From the NCBI GenBank assembly GCA_020205615.1, contig CM035163.1:46159652-46223651 (forward strand): 64,000 nucleotides of DNA, written 5' to 3'. Below the pieces are notes generated by a model. That model was not told where the DNA came from. It worked only from the letters and a program-made list of their open reading frames with translations, and made no database searches. This stretch comes from Panax quinquefolius (lineage: Eukaryota; Streptophyta; Magnoliopsida; Apiales; Araliaceae). The position numbers and the translations under genes were made by a program. How positions within the stretch are numbered: position 1 is the first letter of the stretch; every line of letters starts with the position of its first letter. Positions 44,437-56,759 of the stretch are shown one piece after another.

Positions 44437-46038
44437 TGATGAATGAATAATATTCATTTATTTTGTTTCCTTTATGTTTAGTTTTATTGCATGTTTCATG
44501 TGTATATGAGCTTATTAAGGTGTTTAATGATTTCAGGAAGAATTGGAGCTGAAATGAGGAAAAAGGAAAAATTGCAGGGTTTTTAGCATTAAGTTGAATG
44601 CATGGTATTAGCTTTGGACTTGGATTTTATTGTAGATCTCTTCCTTAGCTTTCCAGAACATCTTGAATCATCCAAAACTGAGTTCATATGAAAAAGTTAT
44701 GATATTTTTACTAAATGGACGTTGAACCTCAAAGTTTGGAAGTTTCAATTTACACAGCAGTCACTTGGAGCCCGATTTCAACCTTGATTTATAACGATTC
44801 TATCGATTGTCAAAGAATATAAGTTGTAGATCTCGTCGATATCTTCGTTTTGATAGGTAGTAGGCCCCGTATCTCCTCCCGGATCAAAAGTTATGTTCAT
44901 TTTATCAAAGGATGTCGCAGGAAGAAATGGAAATTCGCCCCAGCGAATTTGAGAGGGAAAATTGAGAAATCTTGGATTTTTGGAAAGTTTCTAAATGCAA
45001 ATTTTGGTAGACTTCTACATGGAATTGGATTGATATTTCTATTAGATTTAGGATATCTTTAGACTAAGATTTATTTCCAAATTTGATTCTATTTTTTATG
45101 GAAACTAGTTATGATTTGTAATTCCTTTTAGGATTTGGATTTCTACTTCCTATAGGATTTAGGACTTTGTCTAGCACTATAAATAGAGGATGAGAGTTAG
45201 GGTTTTATTCATTCAACTATTAACTATCATCTATTGAGATGCGAACTCAAGCTTACGTCGCTAGTTCTTTTATTCAGTTCTAAAGGGAGGTGAATCCTTG
45301 TTACAAGTAATTGATTAATTGAGTATTATTATTTATTCCTTCTTGTGTGAAATTTCTTCTGATAATCTGTTTTCATTGATTGCATGCTAATTGATTTAAT
45401 ATGGCCAATTGAGTTAATTTGATCATTATCATCTGCTAGATTAAGATTGGTATTACGTGTAATTGATATCTTTCTTCATCACAAGTAGCAACTTGGTAAT
45501 ACTAATTGTGGACAAGCTTTTGTGTATTGCTAAGATTATTAGAAAACAAGTTAAACAAATCGAGCTTATGTGTTTGTTGCTTGGATTAGACTAATTCTCT
45601 ATTTCTTAATGCTTCTATCATGTTAAATCTAGAGAGCTTATTCTAGGTTGTATGCTAGTTAGAATCTGGTGGAGAGCTTGTTTCATACAGTAATAATCTA
45701 AGGAGAATTTCGGATAGCAGAGCTTATTGTTATCTAGGGCTAATAGTTTCATTGAAGGGAAAATAATAATAACTTGATTAATTGATTGTTGTACTTGGTG
45801 AAACTGAACTACAGAACTGAAATTTTTACATTTTTGATTAACTTCATCATTAATTCTTGTTTTTTAATTTCAAAACAACTTTCAAAAAATCCCCAATCTT
45901 TATTTTCTATCAAAATAATAGAATAAATATAAAACAAATCACTCTCTGTTGGATCGATCCTTGCTTACTATTGTGCTAATTGTTTGAATTTGTAAAGTGA
46001 AAGTGAGGTTAATTTAGGAGTGTAAACGACAGCTCCCA
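44437..46038 (+). mobile_element. Athila-like element G, 5' LTR
   Basis: 1602 bases from TGATGAATGAATAATATTC to CGACAGCTCCCA, nearly identical to 49172-50786. TATA box at 45178-45185. GTAAC lies on both outer sides of the element (44432-44436 and 50787-50791). Confidence 0.95.
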
Positions 46039-46043
46039 AATTT

Positions 46044-46061
46044 TGGCGCCGTTGCCGGGGA
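46044..46061 (+). other. G primer-binding site, tRNA-Asp type
   Basis: TGGCGCCGTTGCCGGGGA, the primer site typical of Athila/Tat elements, lies five bases after the LTR. Confidence 0.95.
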
Positions 46062-46231
46062 GTGTTAATCATTTCTGTTTATTCTTTGTTTTTGTTTATT
46101 TATTATTTTCTTTTTCCTTTTCTTTTTATTTTATAACTTAATCCTCTCACTCTAGTGATTTAAATTTTTTTCAAGAGATAGAGAAAATTGCAGATATAGA
46201 AGAAGCTCTTGTTCCATCACTTGAAGAGGAA

Positions 46232-47916
46232 ATGATGGCAGTGCCAAACAAAAATAGGACTTTAAAAGAACTAGCTACTCTCGATCTTGATCAATCATCA
46301 TTTTGTATTGAGTATCCTACTTTAGATGTTGCTTTTGAACTTAACTCTAGACTAATTCGTCTTTTGCCTACTTTTCGTGGACTTACAGGTGAAAATCCAT
46401 ATAAGCATCTAAAGGAGTTCCATGTGGTGTGTTCCACGATGAAAGAACAAGGGGTGACAGAGGAGCAGATAAAGCTTAGACTTTTGCCGTTCTCATTAGC
46501 AGATTTGGCTAAAGACTGGTTATACTATCTTCCTTCAGAATTAATACGATCATGGACTGATATGCAAAGGTTATTCTTAGAGAGGTATTTCCCTGCATCA
46601 AGAGTTGCCGCGGAATCATGCAGTTCAATGGAGAAACTCTCTACGAGTATTAGAAAAGGTTCAAGAAGTTGTGTTCCAGCTGTCCACCTTACGGAATTGA
46701 TAAACATTACTTGATCCAGTACTTCTACGAGGGGTTGCTACCAATGGAAAGAAGCATGATTGATGCAGCAAGTGGAGGAGCACTGGTAGACAAGACTCCA
46801 GAAGTTGCAAGGAACTTAATTACAAACATGGCAGCTAACTCACAGCATTATGGAACTAAGATGGATCACACACCACAAATGGTAAATGGGGTAAGCACGA
46901 GAGACTTGGAGCAACAGATTTCTGATTTAACTGCTTTGGTTCAACAAATGGCTGCAAGGAATACGCAAGGTTTTCAGCAAGCTCAACCTCAGTACCACAT
47001 AAAAAACCAAGAAGTACATGTCAATTCTGGGACATCTATGGAGGATATGTTCAAGGCATTCATGAACCAAACACAACAGTTCATGAGTCAGACACAACAA
47101 TTCCAGCAGGAGACAAGAACTTTTGTTCAAGATCTAAGGGACCAAGTTGGTCAGCTTGCAACCACAGTAGGAAGGTCACTTTCTCAAACTATTGAAAATG
47201 TAAGTTCTATAACATTGAGATGTGGTGCAGAGGATCAGCAAAAAGGAAATTCAATACAAAGCAAGTCCGACAATAGTGAAAAAGGCAGCAGTGATGTACT
47301 CAAGCACAAATTTCCACCTTTTTCAGCTTATGAACCGAAACTACCTTTTCCACAAGTTCTAACAAGGAATTTGAAAGTTGGAAAGAATTCAACGTGGTAT
47401 ATAGAGTCTAATGAAAAATTCCTGAAAGAAATGGCGAATAGGGAACAAAAACTTAAAGATGATGAGGAGTTCACTAGTGGAAACCAGTTAGAAGTGCTTG
47501 AGGCTATTACTAAATTTGAAGAAGAAATCAGGTATTCAAAGTCTGAAAAGGATGAACAAGAAGAAGAGGAGAAGAATTGGATAAGTTTTGCAGATCTTTA
47601 CAAAGATGATATAGGTGATACAGTGTTGCAAACAACAAAAACACTACATGATACATATCATAGGACCTTAACTATGGAATTGGATGAGGCACATGTCCAG
47701 TTCAACACATATGAGACTAAAAGGTATCTTGGTATTGTTGATTTTATTTTTTCTACTGATGTTGTTGACTCTATAGTGCAGGAATCTTTTGATCAAATAC
47801 AATTATACGAGAATTATTTGAGGGCTGGAATGGAGCAAAATCATGATATGAAGGATGCTCCTAATGAATTGAAACTGTTACCAGTCCACTTGAAGTACAC
47901 AAGTCCGATTACATAA
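46232..47916 (+). pseudogene. gag: G gag, nearly intact
   Basis: Gag of the Athila/Tat group, about 560 residues. The N-terminal half has FRGLTGENPYKHLKEFHVVC, LPFSLADLAKDWLYYLP and RLFLERYFPASR, the retrotransposon gag domain. The second half has CSSCPPYGIDKHYLIQYFYEGL and a glutamine-rich region (about 46900-47110), then an acidic tail. The frame shifts once between about 46600 and 46625. A TAG stands at about 46657 in a place where TGG (Trp) is expected from the family. From 46669 to 47916 the frame is fully open (415 codons). No zinc knuckle is seen. The upstream frame is open past the ATG at 46232, so the true start could be earlier. No pol follows. Confidence 0.85.
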
Positions 47917-49156
47917 AATGAGAAGGATGATGTCAAGCTAATGACAATAAACAAGGGCAGCTGCTTGGGAGGCAACCCAAGAACTCAGATTTGATCTCTT
48001 TATCCCTTTACTTATTAGTTTTTTTAGTTGCATGTAGTTTTTTCTTCTTTGCATGATTTTCTTACATTGGGGACAATGGTAAGGTTTAAGTGTGGGGGGA
48101 AGATTTAGGTTTTTATTTTATTAGGGGATATTGATCCGATTTTGATGGGGAACTTGAAAAAAATAATGCTTTTGAAATTTTTGAAAATCTTGGATTTCAT
48201 GATTTTATTTGCCAATGTGTTCGAAGGTTAAAGTCAAAGATTGAAAATTGATGCTAAAATTCAGAATCTGTTTAGTGCTTATCTTTTTAATGAATGATGA
48301 CAACTAAGCCATGATCCATAGTAATTGATTTGAATTGAATTTGTGATACATGAGTACTTGAATATGAGAAGCATGTTTATTTGGCTAAGTTATTTATGGA
48401 GTTGTCTATGTGCACTGATTTCACAACTTAGAACTGTTTAACTTACTTATGTTGTTGCAGAACCATGTGAAAAAAATGATGAATGAAAAAAAAATAAGGA
48501 AAAAAATGAAAATTGAAAATCTGCTTCAATGTCCATTGTGCGAAATAACTGGGTATCTAAGCCTTGAGAAGCATCTGTATTCACGCTGAAAAGTGCGATG
48601 GATAAAAGCAGCTTGACTAGTCAACTTTTGTGGCCTTTGTTACTTGAATAAATAAGCCTTAGGGGTGTCTCTACACCTAGCGTCCTAAGATCATCTGGTT
48701 TGGGAGTCGTTGGTGGAAAGTTCGCTAATGGGTAACTCTAAAAAGCCTAAGAAAAGGAGACATTGCACATGTCAAGAAAAGAAAAAATACGAGAAAAACA
48801 TGAAAAAACATTCATTTGTGCTAAAGAGAAGGTTCTATAAAAAAAATTAAAAAGCAAGGAAAAATTTGTTCCTAGTTATGAGTCAGTTTGCACGGTTTTT
48901 GTTCCATAATAACCAAGTTGAGTAAGTATATGGATTGTACGAAAGTTACTTATGTGGCTACAATTTGGTTTAATAAAATTCATTGGTGAAATAGTAAGGT
49001 TGTTCATTGTGAGTTAACTGATAAGGCATTGATTAGATTTTTGCAAATTTAGTGTTGATAATCATGATTTGTACCTTGAAATCTTTTGACATGATGGTTG
49101 AATAGAATTTTTCTAGAAATCAAACTTTTGGTTTACACGAGGACGTGTAAAAGGCT
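47917..49156 (+). other. G 3' untranslated interior, no pol
   Basis: 1.24 kb with short AT-rich frames only. It contains AAAAAATGAA-type low-complexity text at 48470-48515 and 48775-48870 and two GTGTGGGGG purine tracts (48091 and 49160). No RT, integrase or protease motif is present, so G is gag-only. Confidence 0.75.
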
Positions 49157-49171
49157 AAGTGTGGGGGAATT
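49157..49171 (+). other. G polypurine tract
   Basis: AAGTGTGGGGGAATT immediately precedes the 3' LTR. Confidence 0.8.
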
Positions 49172-50786
49172 TGATGAGTGAATAGTATTCATTTATTTTG
49201 TTTCCATTATGTTTAGTTTTATTGCATGTTTCATGTGTATATGAGCGTATTAAGGTGTTTAATGATTTCAGGAAGAATTAGAGCTGAAATGAGGAAAAAG
49301 GAAAAATTGCAGGGTTTTTAACATTACGTTGGATGCATGGTATTAGCTTTGGACTTGGATTTTATTGTAGATCTCTTCCTTAGCTTTCCAAAACATCTTG
49401 AATCGTCCAAAACTGAGTTCATATGAAAAAGTTATGATATTTTTACTAAACGGACGTTGAACCTCAAAGTTTGGAAGTTTTAATTTACACAGCAGTCACT
49501 TGGAGCCCGATTTCAACCTTGATTTATAACGATTCTGTCAATTGTCAAAGAATACAAGTTGTAGATCTCGTCGATATCTTCGTTTTGATAGGTAGCAGGC
49601 CCCGTATCTCCTCTCGGATCAAAAGTTATGCTCATTTTACCAAAGGACGTCGCAGGAAGAAATGGAAATTCGCCCCAGCGAATTTGAGAGGGAAAATTGA
49701 GAAATCTTGGATTTTTGAAAAGTTTCTAAATGCAAATTTTGGTAGACTTCTACATGGAATTGGATTGATATTTCTATTAGATTTAGGATATCTTTAGACT
49801 AAGATTTATTTCCAAATTTGATTCTAGTTTTTATGGAAACTAGTTATGATTTGTAATTCCTTTTAGGATTTGGATTTCTACTTCCTATAGGATTTAGGAC
49901 TTTGTCTAGCACTATAAATAGAGGATGAGAGTTAGGGTTTTATTCATTCAACTATTAACTATCATCTATTAGAGTGCAGACTCAAGAGCATGTCAGGCTA
50001 GTTCTTTTTATTCAGTTCTAAAGGGAGGTGAATCCTTGTTACAAGTAATTGATTAATTGAGTATTATTATTTATTCCTTCTTGTATGAAATTTCTTCTGA
50101 TATTCTGTTTTCATTGATTGCATGCTAATTGATCTAATTGATTTAATATGGCCAATTGAGTTAATTTGATCATTATCATCTGCTAGATTAAGATTGGTAT
50201 TACGTGTAATTGATATCTTTCTTCATCACAAGTAGCAACTTGGTAATACTAATTGTGGACAAGCTTTTGTGTATTGCTAAGATTATTAGAAAACAAGTTA
50301 AACAAATCGAGCTTATGTGTTTGTTGCTTGGATTAGACTAATTCTCTATTTCTTAATGCTTCTATCATATTAAATTTAGAGAGCTTATTCTAGGTTGTAT
50401 GCTAGTTAGAATCTGGTGGAGAGCTTATTTCATACAGTGATAATCTAAGGAGAATTTCGGATAGCAGAGCTTATTGTTATCTAGGGCTAATAGTTTCATT
50501 GAAGGAAAAATAATAATAACTTGATTAATTGATTGTTGTACTTGGTGAAATCGAATCTACTTAATCAAGTTTTTACATTTTTGATTAACTTCATCATTAA
50601 TTCTTGTTTTCTTAGTTTCAAAACAACTTTCAAAAAATCTCCAATCTTTATTTTCTATCAAAATAATAGAATAAATATAAAACAAATCACTCTCTGTGGG
50701 ATCGATCCTTGCTTACTACTGTGCTAATTGTTTGAATTTGTAAAGTAAAAGTGAGGTTAATTTAGGAGTGTAAACGACAGCTCCTA
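49172..50786 (+). mobile_element. Athila-like element G, 3' LTR
   Basis: 1615 bases, nearly identical to the 5' LTR, ending CTCCTA where the 5' copy has CTCCCA. TATA box at 49913-49920. Followed by GTAAC. The high LTR similarity makes G one of the youngest insertions here. Confidence 0.95.
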
Positions 50787-50791
50787 GTAAC

Positions 50792-53041
50792 CCGTGAATA
50801 GTACTTCGGTATGAAAAGTGCCCCGAATACCCGAGTGAATAATATTTGAGTGAATAGTAACTGGTGAATAGTAACCAGTGAATAGTAACTCGTGAATAGT
50901 ACTCTGTCATAAAAAGATCAATAATTATCAAGAAAACTCAGAATAATATTTCCATGAAAAGATACTGGATGAAGCAGAAATATCAAGGATTCTACTAATT
51001 CCATGGAGTATAGAAACCAAAACTTCAACAAAATGAGTATAAAATTCAAAATCGAAAACGAAATATTATTACTTATATACTATAGAGTATGGAAGAAAAT
51101 ATTATTTCAAACGAATATTGAACAAAAATAACATCCTTACAACTGTTAAACGAAAATAATATTTCAACGAATATTTAACGAAGATAATATTCCTACGAAT
51201 ATTGAACGAAGATAATATTCTTTATGAATATTGAACGAAAATAATATTCATACGAATACGAAAAATAATATCTCTTCAGAATATGAAATAAATAATACCC
51301 CTTACGACTGTTGAACGAAAATAATATTCCTACGAATATTGAACAAAGATGATATTCCTTACGAATATTGAACGAAAATAATATTCATAAGAATACGAAA
51401 AATAATATCTTTTCAAAATATGAAATAAATAATACCCCTTACGACTGTTTGAACAAAAATAATATTCCTACGAATATTGAACGAAGATGATATTCCTTAC
51501 GAATATTGAACGAAAATAATATTCATACGAATACGAAAAATAATATATCTTCATAATATGAAATAAATAATACCCCTTACGACTGTTTGAACGAAAAATA
51601 ATATCCCTACGAATATTGAACGAAGATGATATTCCTTACAAATATTGAACGAAAATAATATTCATATGAATACGAAAAATAATATCTCTTCAGAATATGA
51701 AATAAATAATACCCCTTACTTTAGAAGAAAACTGGATACTAGATTAGTGAAGTAGCAGATTACTATTCTTCTTTCTCTCTATAGCTTCTCTCTCTATAAT
51801 TGCTCTTGTGAGTCTTAGTGAATTGGTGAGAATGAAAGAAGAATGAGCTTCTATTTATAGGAAAACATAGTTTAGTTAATCGCACGCGTTTGGGGCTCAA
51901 AATATTACAAAGATAATACCTTCATCTTTTCCTTCATTTTAAATTTAGTCCTGCAAGTATTATCAAACTTGAACCACCTCCCCTAATAGTACATCATGTG
52001 AATCAATAGTACCATCATGTGACTCAATAGTTCTATACATGTAAAAAAATAATTACAGTATAATACCTTCATCTATACCTCCATTTTTAATTTAGTCATG
52101 CAAGTATTATCAATCTTGCACCACCTCCCCTAATAGTACATACATGTGAATCAATATTACACACATGTGAACACATAGTTATAAGCATGTGAATTAATAG
52201 TAATTAATTGCTCATTTATCCGATTAATTACCCGATTGGTCAATATAACTTCCAGACATTAATTATTATCGAAATAAATGTCGATTTCCACTAACACTAA
52301 TAATCCCAACACAATGGAACTATCAATTTCATCTTTAATCAATACGAACTTATTCATCATTAATATTATAACTCACAATATTTAACAACCAGGTCGTTTC
52401 CAGAAAAGAGGGGGCTTTCCGATAAGGATTTCTCCTATCATGCGCAATTGATTAGGTGACCAAACCTCTCCTCAATAGAACTTTCTGAACATCGTCGATA
52501 TTGTAAATAATAATATGAATAACTTTGTCATCTCAATTATTGATTTAATAATATAAAATATTATGCGATGATAATCTTGTGACAACAATTGAATCAATAA
52601 TATGAGAGATATTATGCAAAGAATTCTTCGTAGCAATAATTGAGTATAAATGAGTGACTTCTTACGTAAGCATCAATAATCAATACTGTGTTACTACTTG
52701 TGAAACCACACGTATTCTCGTATTTTTTACTACCGGGTAGTTTAATAGTTTTAACGGTAACACTTTCGCCGCTGTTTTTATAAAAAGATAATTCTTTCGT
52801 TTTTTAACTACGATAATACTTCTGTTGTGGGGTCCACCAATGATTGTGTCGTCGTACAAATATTCCCTGTTGAAACGAATATTCCCCGACCAATCGAATA
52901 TTTTATATCAACTTGCTTACTTTGCAAAAATTTCAAATATCACCCTTAACTTTAACCTTTATCAATTTAACCATTTACTAAATAACATAATAATTATAAG
53001 AAAATTGAATACTTTCATTTCATAAAATTCGGGGTCTTACA
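50792..53041 (-). mobile_element. Solo chromovirus LTR S2, second segment
   Basis: It continues the GTGAATAGTA array, then a tandem array (51120-51720), reversed TATA box (51852-51859), U3 hairpin block (52397-52474), and ends GGGGTCTTACA. ATCCT at 53042-53046 repeats 42374-42378. Without G, S2 is about 4.3 kb, longer than S1 because of the tandem arrays. Confidence 0.9.
51120..51720 (-). repeat. Tandem array of about 118 bases in S2
   Basis: Four to five units, each with TACGAATATTGAACGAAGAT, AATAATATTCATACGAATAC and AATACCCCTTACGACTG. It takes the place that the TTATTCCA hairpin array occupies in the other LTRs. Confidence 0.85.
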
Positions 53042-53046
53042 ATCCT

Positions 53047-53679
53047 ACTTTACAAAAGGTGTTTGTTGCAAAACATGTTGCCTTCTAAGATAAAGATGTT
53101 TATCATTGAAGGGGCTAGTGGGAGGATAATACATCTTGAAGAGTTCAAGAACCACAAAACACTATAAGTCAAATAAGAGGAACTTGTAGATAGACCTATT
53201 ATACCACAACCGAATCGTAAATCTTGAATAGTACCGAAGATACCTTGAAGGTATGGATTCATCATAGATGATGATAATGAGTTACACATCATAGAAGATG
53301 ATGATCAAGTTACATACGATGAGGTAAAAATTGTAAACACTCAGAGAAATGGATTGAAGCAAGCTTCTCAAATATGGAACATTCGTTTTGATGAGACAAT
53401 CAAAGAATTTGATTTTATCAAAAACAAAAAATGAACCTAGTGTGTACAAAAGGGTCAGTGGGAGCGTCGTGACATTCCTAGTATTATATGTTGATATACT
53501 AAGGATAAAGAATGACAAACCAATGCTAAAATCAGTAAAAATAAAGTTTTCTAAACATTCCTCCATGAATGATTTGGGAAGAGTATCATAATTGGGGATA
53601 CAAATCTATATAGATAGATTTAAAAGGATGCTCAGCTTAACCCAAGGAACGTATATTCATTTAATGCTAAAGTTGTTTA
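53047..53679 (+). pseudogene. pol: Cop-A2 pol, reverse transcriptase part
   Basis: It resumes the copia text after S2 and aligns with 7880-8505. The frame at 53388-53591 reads FDFIKNKNEPSVYKRVSG-like text followed by FLVLYVDILRI and KPMLKSVK, a copia RT palm with YVD in place of YVDD. It stops at GTTTA where a plus chromovirus LTR begins. The rest of RT and RNase H is not found to the right. Confidence 0.85.
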
Positions 53680-54102
53680 TGTGAGACCCCAAAGTTTATG
53701 AATAAATATTTAAATTTCTCAAAATATTTTTTTTGAATATTATGGTGTGGATTTGATATAATGTTATAGTTGTGGGTAATATTTATAAATTTTGCAAAGT
53801 ATGCAAGTTGTTATATAATATTCGATTGGTCGGGGAATATTCATTTTAACAGGAAATATTTATACGACGGCACAATCATTGGTGGACCCCACAATGGAAT
53901 TATTGTCAGATTGAGAAAACGACAAAAATATTTTATGAAAATAATGGCGGAAGTTTTATCGTTAACTGTTGAAACACCCGATGTTAAAAGTACAGGAATA
54001 CGCGTGGTTGCATAGTAGCACACGGTATTGATTATTGATGCTTACGTGAGAAGTCACTCAGTTTTATTCAATTATTGCTTCAGTAATTGTTGCATAGTAT
54101 CT
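53680..54102 (+). mobile_element. Plus chromovirus LTR, 5' segment
   Basis: It starts TGTGAGACCCC like S1 and follows S1 38084-38510 until TGCATAGTATCT. Then an unrelated 229-base patch takes over, and the U3 hairpin block is missing. Confidence 0.85.
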
Positions 54103-54331
54103 TGATAAGTGGATTTTATACCTACTTATTAAATACCAATTCACGCGAACTATGCCCATTTCAAGTACATTTTAGTGTATTTTTAGTTGCATTTCATGTT
54201 ATTTTGCATTGCATTTACTTAAAACTCCTTTTGGTGAAAAGGTGCAGGAAACGGCCTAATTTGGTGGTATTAGAGGGAAAGAGGCTAATGGACGCATGAA
54301 GCGAGGTACAAGCTGGGAGATGCGTGGTTGT
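54103..54331 (+). mobile_element. Athila-type LTR fragment inside the plus LTR
   Basis: It begins TGATAAGTGGATTTTATACC, a start similar in style to the G LTR (TGATGAGTGAATAG), and contains GGTGCAGGAAACGGCC. It replaces about 570 bases of the LTR, judged by the E3 LTR (57560-58150). No target duplication is seen, so it looks like repair patching or a truncated insertion followed by deletion. Confidence 0.55.
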
Positions 54332-54619
54332 TTTATTTAAAAGATTTTATTTTATTAGAATATTTTATAGTAAATCAATCTGGACTGTCCGTTTAAAAGT
54401 AAATCAATTTGGACCGTTCATGGATTAGTTACTATTCAGTCCATTCTTCTATAAATAGAAGTTCATTCCTTCATTATTTCTTACGAATTCACTGAAACTC
54501 TAGAGAGAGAAACTGTAAAGAGAAAGAAGAAAAGTATTCTGCTACTTCACTACTTCTATATCCAGCTTTTACTTGTAAGGGGTATTATTTCTTTTGTATT
54601 CATGAAGAGAACTTCATTA

Positions 54620-55000
54620 TTCCATTCTTTATTATTCTCGTTGGAATAACTTTTATATCTGCTGAACTACCTATACTTGGTGAAATTCTTCATTATTCTA
54701 TTATTTATTATTCTGTTGGAATAACCAAAGATATCGCTGAGACTACCCTATACTTGGTGAAATTCTTTTGTTATTCCATTCTTTATTATTCGCATTGGAA
54801 TATCCTCATCATGTGTTTTTCGCCGGGACTGGTTCCGCCTCTTTATTATTACATTGGAATATCCTCGCATGCATGCGTTTTACGCCGGACCTGGTTCCGT
54901 TATTTATTATTCTGTTGGAATAACTTGCCTGTGCGGTCTATCGCAGGCCTGGTGATTTCTTTTGTTATTCTATTCTTTATTATACTCAGTTGGTTAAAGT
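54620..55000 (+). repeat. TTATTCCA/TGGAATAA hairpin array (plus LTR)
   Basis: About five units like those at 39895-40430, with spacers CCTATACTTGGTGAAATTC and GCATGCGTTTTACGCC. Confidence 0.75.
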
Positions 55001-55219
55001 TTTTACTTCTATACTCCATGAAATTAGTGGAATATCCTTGATATTTGCGCTTCATCTAGTATCTTTTCATGGAAATATTCTTCTGAGCATTCTTGAATTT
55101 TACTCTACAAAGAAGTATTATGTGGACAATTTGGACGTTATTAGTTCTTGGTTAAATTAATTCTTGAACTTGTTTTATTGAATTTTTATATCATTGTCAT
55201 TATCCTCATATTTATATTT

Positions 55220-55475
55220 TGTTGAAAGTCATCTGTGGCCTGTAGTGCATAGATGGACTTGGTATGATTATGACTAGGGATTATTCGGTATAATCATGAC
55301 CGTAATGTTACAAATGATGTGGTAAAAGTCATCATTGGCCCGTAGTGCATTGATGGACAGTTGTTGGCATGATCATGACCATTGATGAATACACGAATAT
55401 CCTTGGCCCGTAGTGCATGGATAATTTGTGGTCGTGATACTAATGAATATCATTGGCCGTAGTGCAGGGATGATG
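55220..55475 (+). repeat. CACTAC-type hairpin array (plus LTR)
   Basis: Four units, for example CATCTGTGG/CATAGATG, CATCATTGG/CATTGATGG and ATCCTTG/CATGGAT arms around CCYGTAGTG loops. Confidence 0.8.
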
Positions 55476-56274
55476 TGGATTATTTATTAAGCTGAGTCTC
55501 AGCGATAAAAGTGATGAAAAACTTTTTAAATCATAAATGATAGTAGATTTTATTCTCTACTTGACTCTTTTAATGGATTGCTTGTTCCACTGCAGTTAAA
55601 CTTGATGTCTATTGTATTTTATCAGTTTAACATTGTTGAAGGCTAATGATAATTTATCCTGCATTATCTTAGTCATAATATTTCTTACTAGGCTAGTTGA
55701 GCTCACCCTTTCTTTCACCGTTCTCTTCAGGAAATGAGAATAAAGCTGGGATGAGTCGGGGAACGGAGTGATGGTCCAGATGATAATATTAGTAGTTCTC
55801 ACTATTCTGTTAAATAGTGTGATAATAAATGTATTAAGGACTTATTTTGAGTTTGTGTACTGTCTAGAAGATAATGATTGTATTAAAACTCATAGTTCAT
55901 GTTGTATATTTAAGATTTTATTTGTATTCTGTACCATGTATTTGTTGACTCGGAATAGGTGATGTATACCTATTTTGAGGGGGCGTCACATAGTCCATGC
56001 TACGTTCTCATTTCCTGAAGAGAACAATGAAAGTAAAAGGGTGAGCTCAACTAGCCCAGTAAGAAATATTATGACTAAGATAATACATAATAAATTATCG
56101 TTAGCCTTCAACAGTGTTAAACTGATACAATATAACAAACATCAAGTTATACTGCAGCGGAACAAGTAATCCATTAGAAGAGTCAGGTAGAGAATAAAAT
56201 CTACTATCTTTTATGATTTAAAAGGGTTTTCATCACTTTTATCACGGACTCAAATTTTAATAAATAATCCACAT

Positions 56275-56520
56275 CATCCCCGCACTACTACTTACCAATG
56301 ATATTCATTAGTATCACAACCACAAATTATCCATGCACTACGGCAAATGATAATCGTATATTCATCAATGGTCATAATCTTGCCAACAACCCATTCATCA
56401 ATGCACCACGCCAATGAGACTCTTACCACATCATTTGTAACATTACTACCATGATTATACCGATTAATCCTCGGTCATAATCATACCAAGTCCATCTATG
56501 CACTACAGGCATGTATGACT
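56275..56520 (-). repeat. CACTAC-loop hairpin array, worn (E3 LTR)
   Basis: Four units in the expected places with damaged loops or arms (CCGCACTACTACTTACC, CATGCACTACGGCAAATG, CAATGCACCACGCCAATG, CTATGCACTACAGGCATG). The weakest array in the window. Confidence 0.65.
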
Positions 56521-56759
56521 TTCAACATAATATAAACACGAGGATGATGACAATGATATAAGAATTCAATAAAACAAGTTCAAGGATTAATTTATCCGTA
56601 AACTAATAACGCCCAAATTGTCAACACGATACTTTTTTTAGTAGAGTAAAATTCAAGAATGCTCAAGAATATTTCCATGAAAAGATATCGGATGAAGCTC
56701 AAATATCAAGGATATTCCACTAATTTCATGGAGTATAGAAGTCAAACTTTAACCAACCG

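Larger units (their letters stand above)
54332..55990 (+). mobile_element. Plus chromovirus LTR, 3' segment
   Basis: It resumes with TTTTATTTAAAAGATTTTA and has the TATA box at 54450-54457, TTATTCCA hairpins (54620-55000), CACTAC-type hairpins (55220-55475), and the end GGGGGCGTCACA. No primer site follows; instead a minus-oriented LTR starts at once. Confidence 0.85.

Noticed and set aside
45061..46030. Possible host gene upstream of G gag
   Set aside because: The stretch is fully contained in the LTR pair (it repeats at 49800-50780), so it is element sequence.
53680..55990. Solo LTR with target duplication
   Set aside because: The left flank GTTTA does not match the right flank TAGTC, and the right neighbour is a truncated inverted LTR, so a simple solo LTR is not supported.
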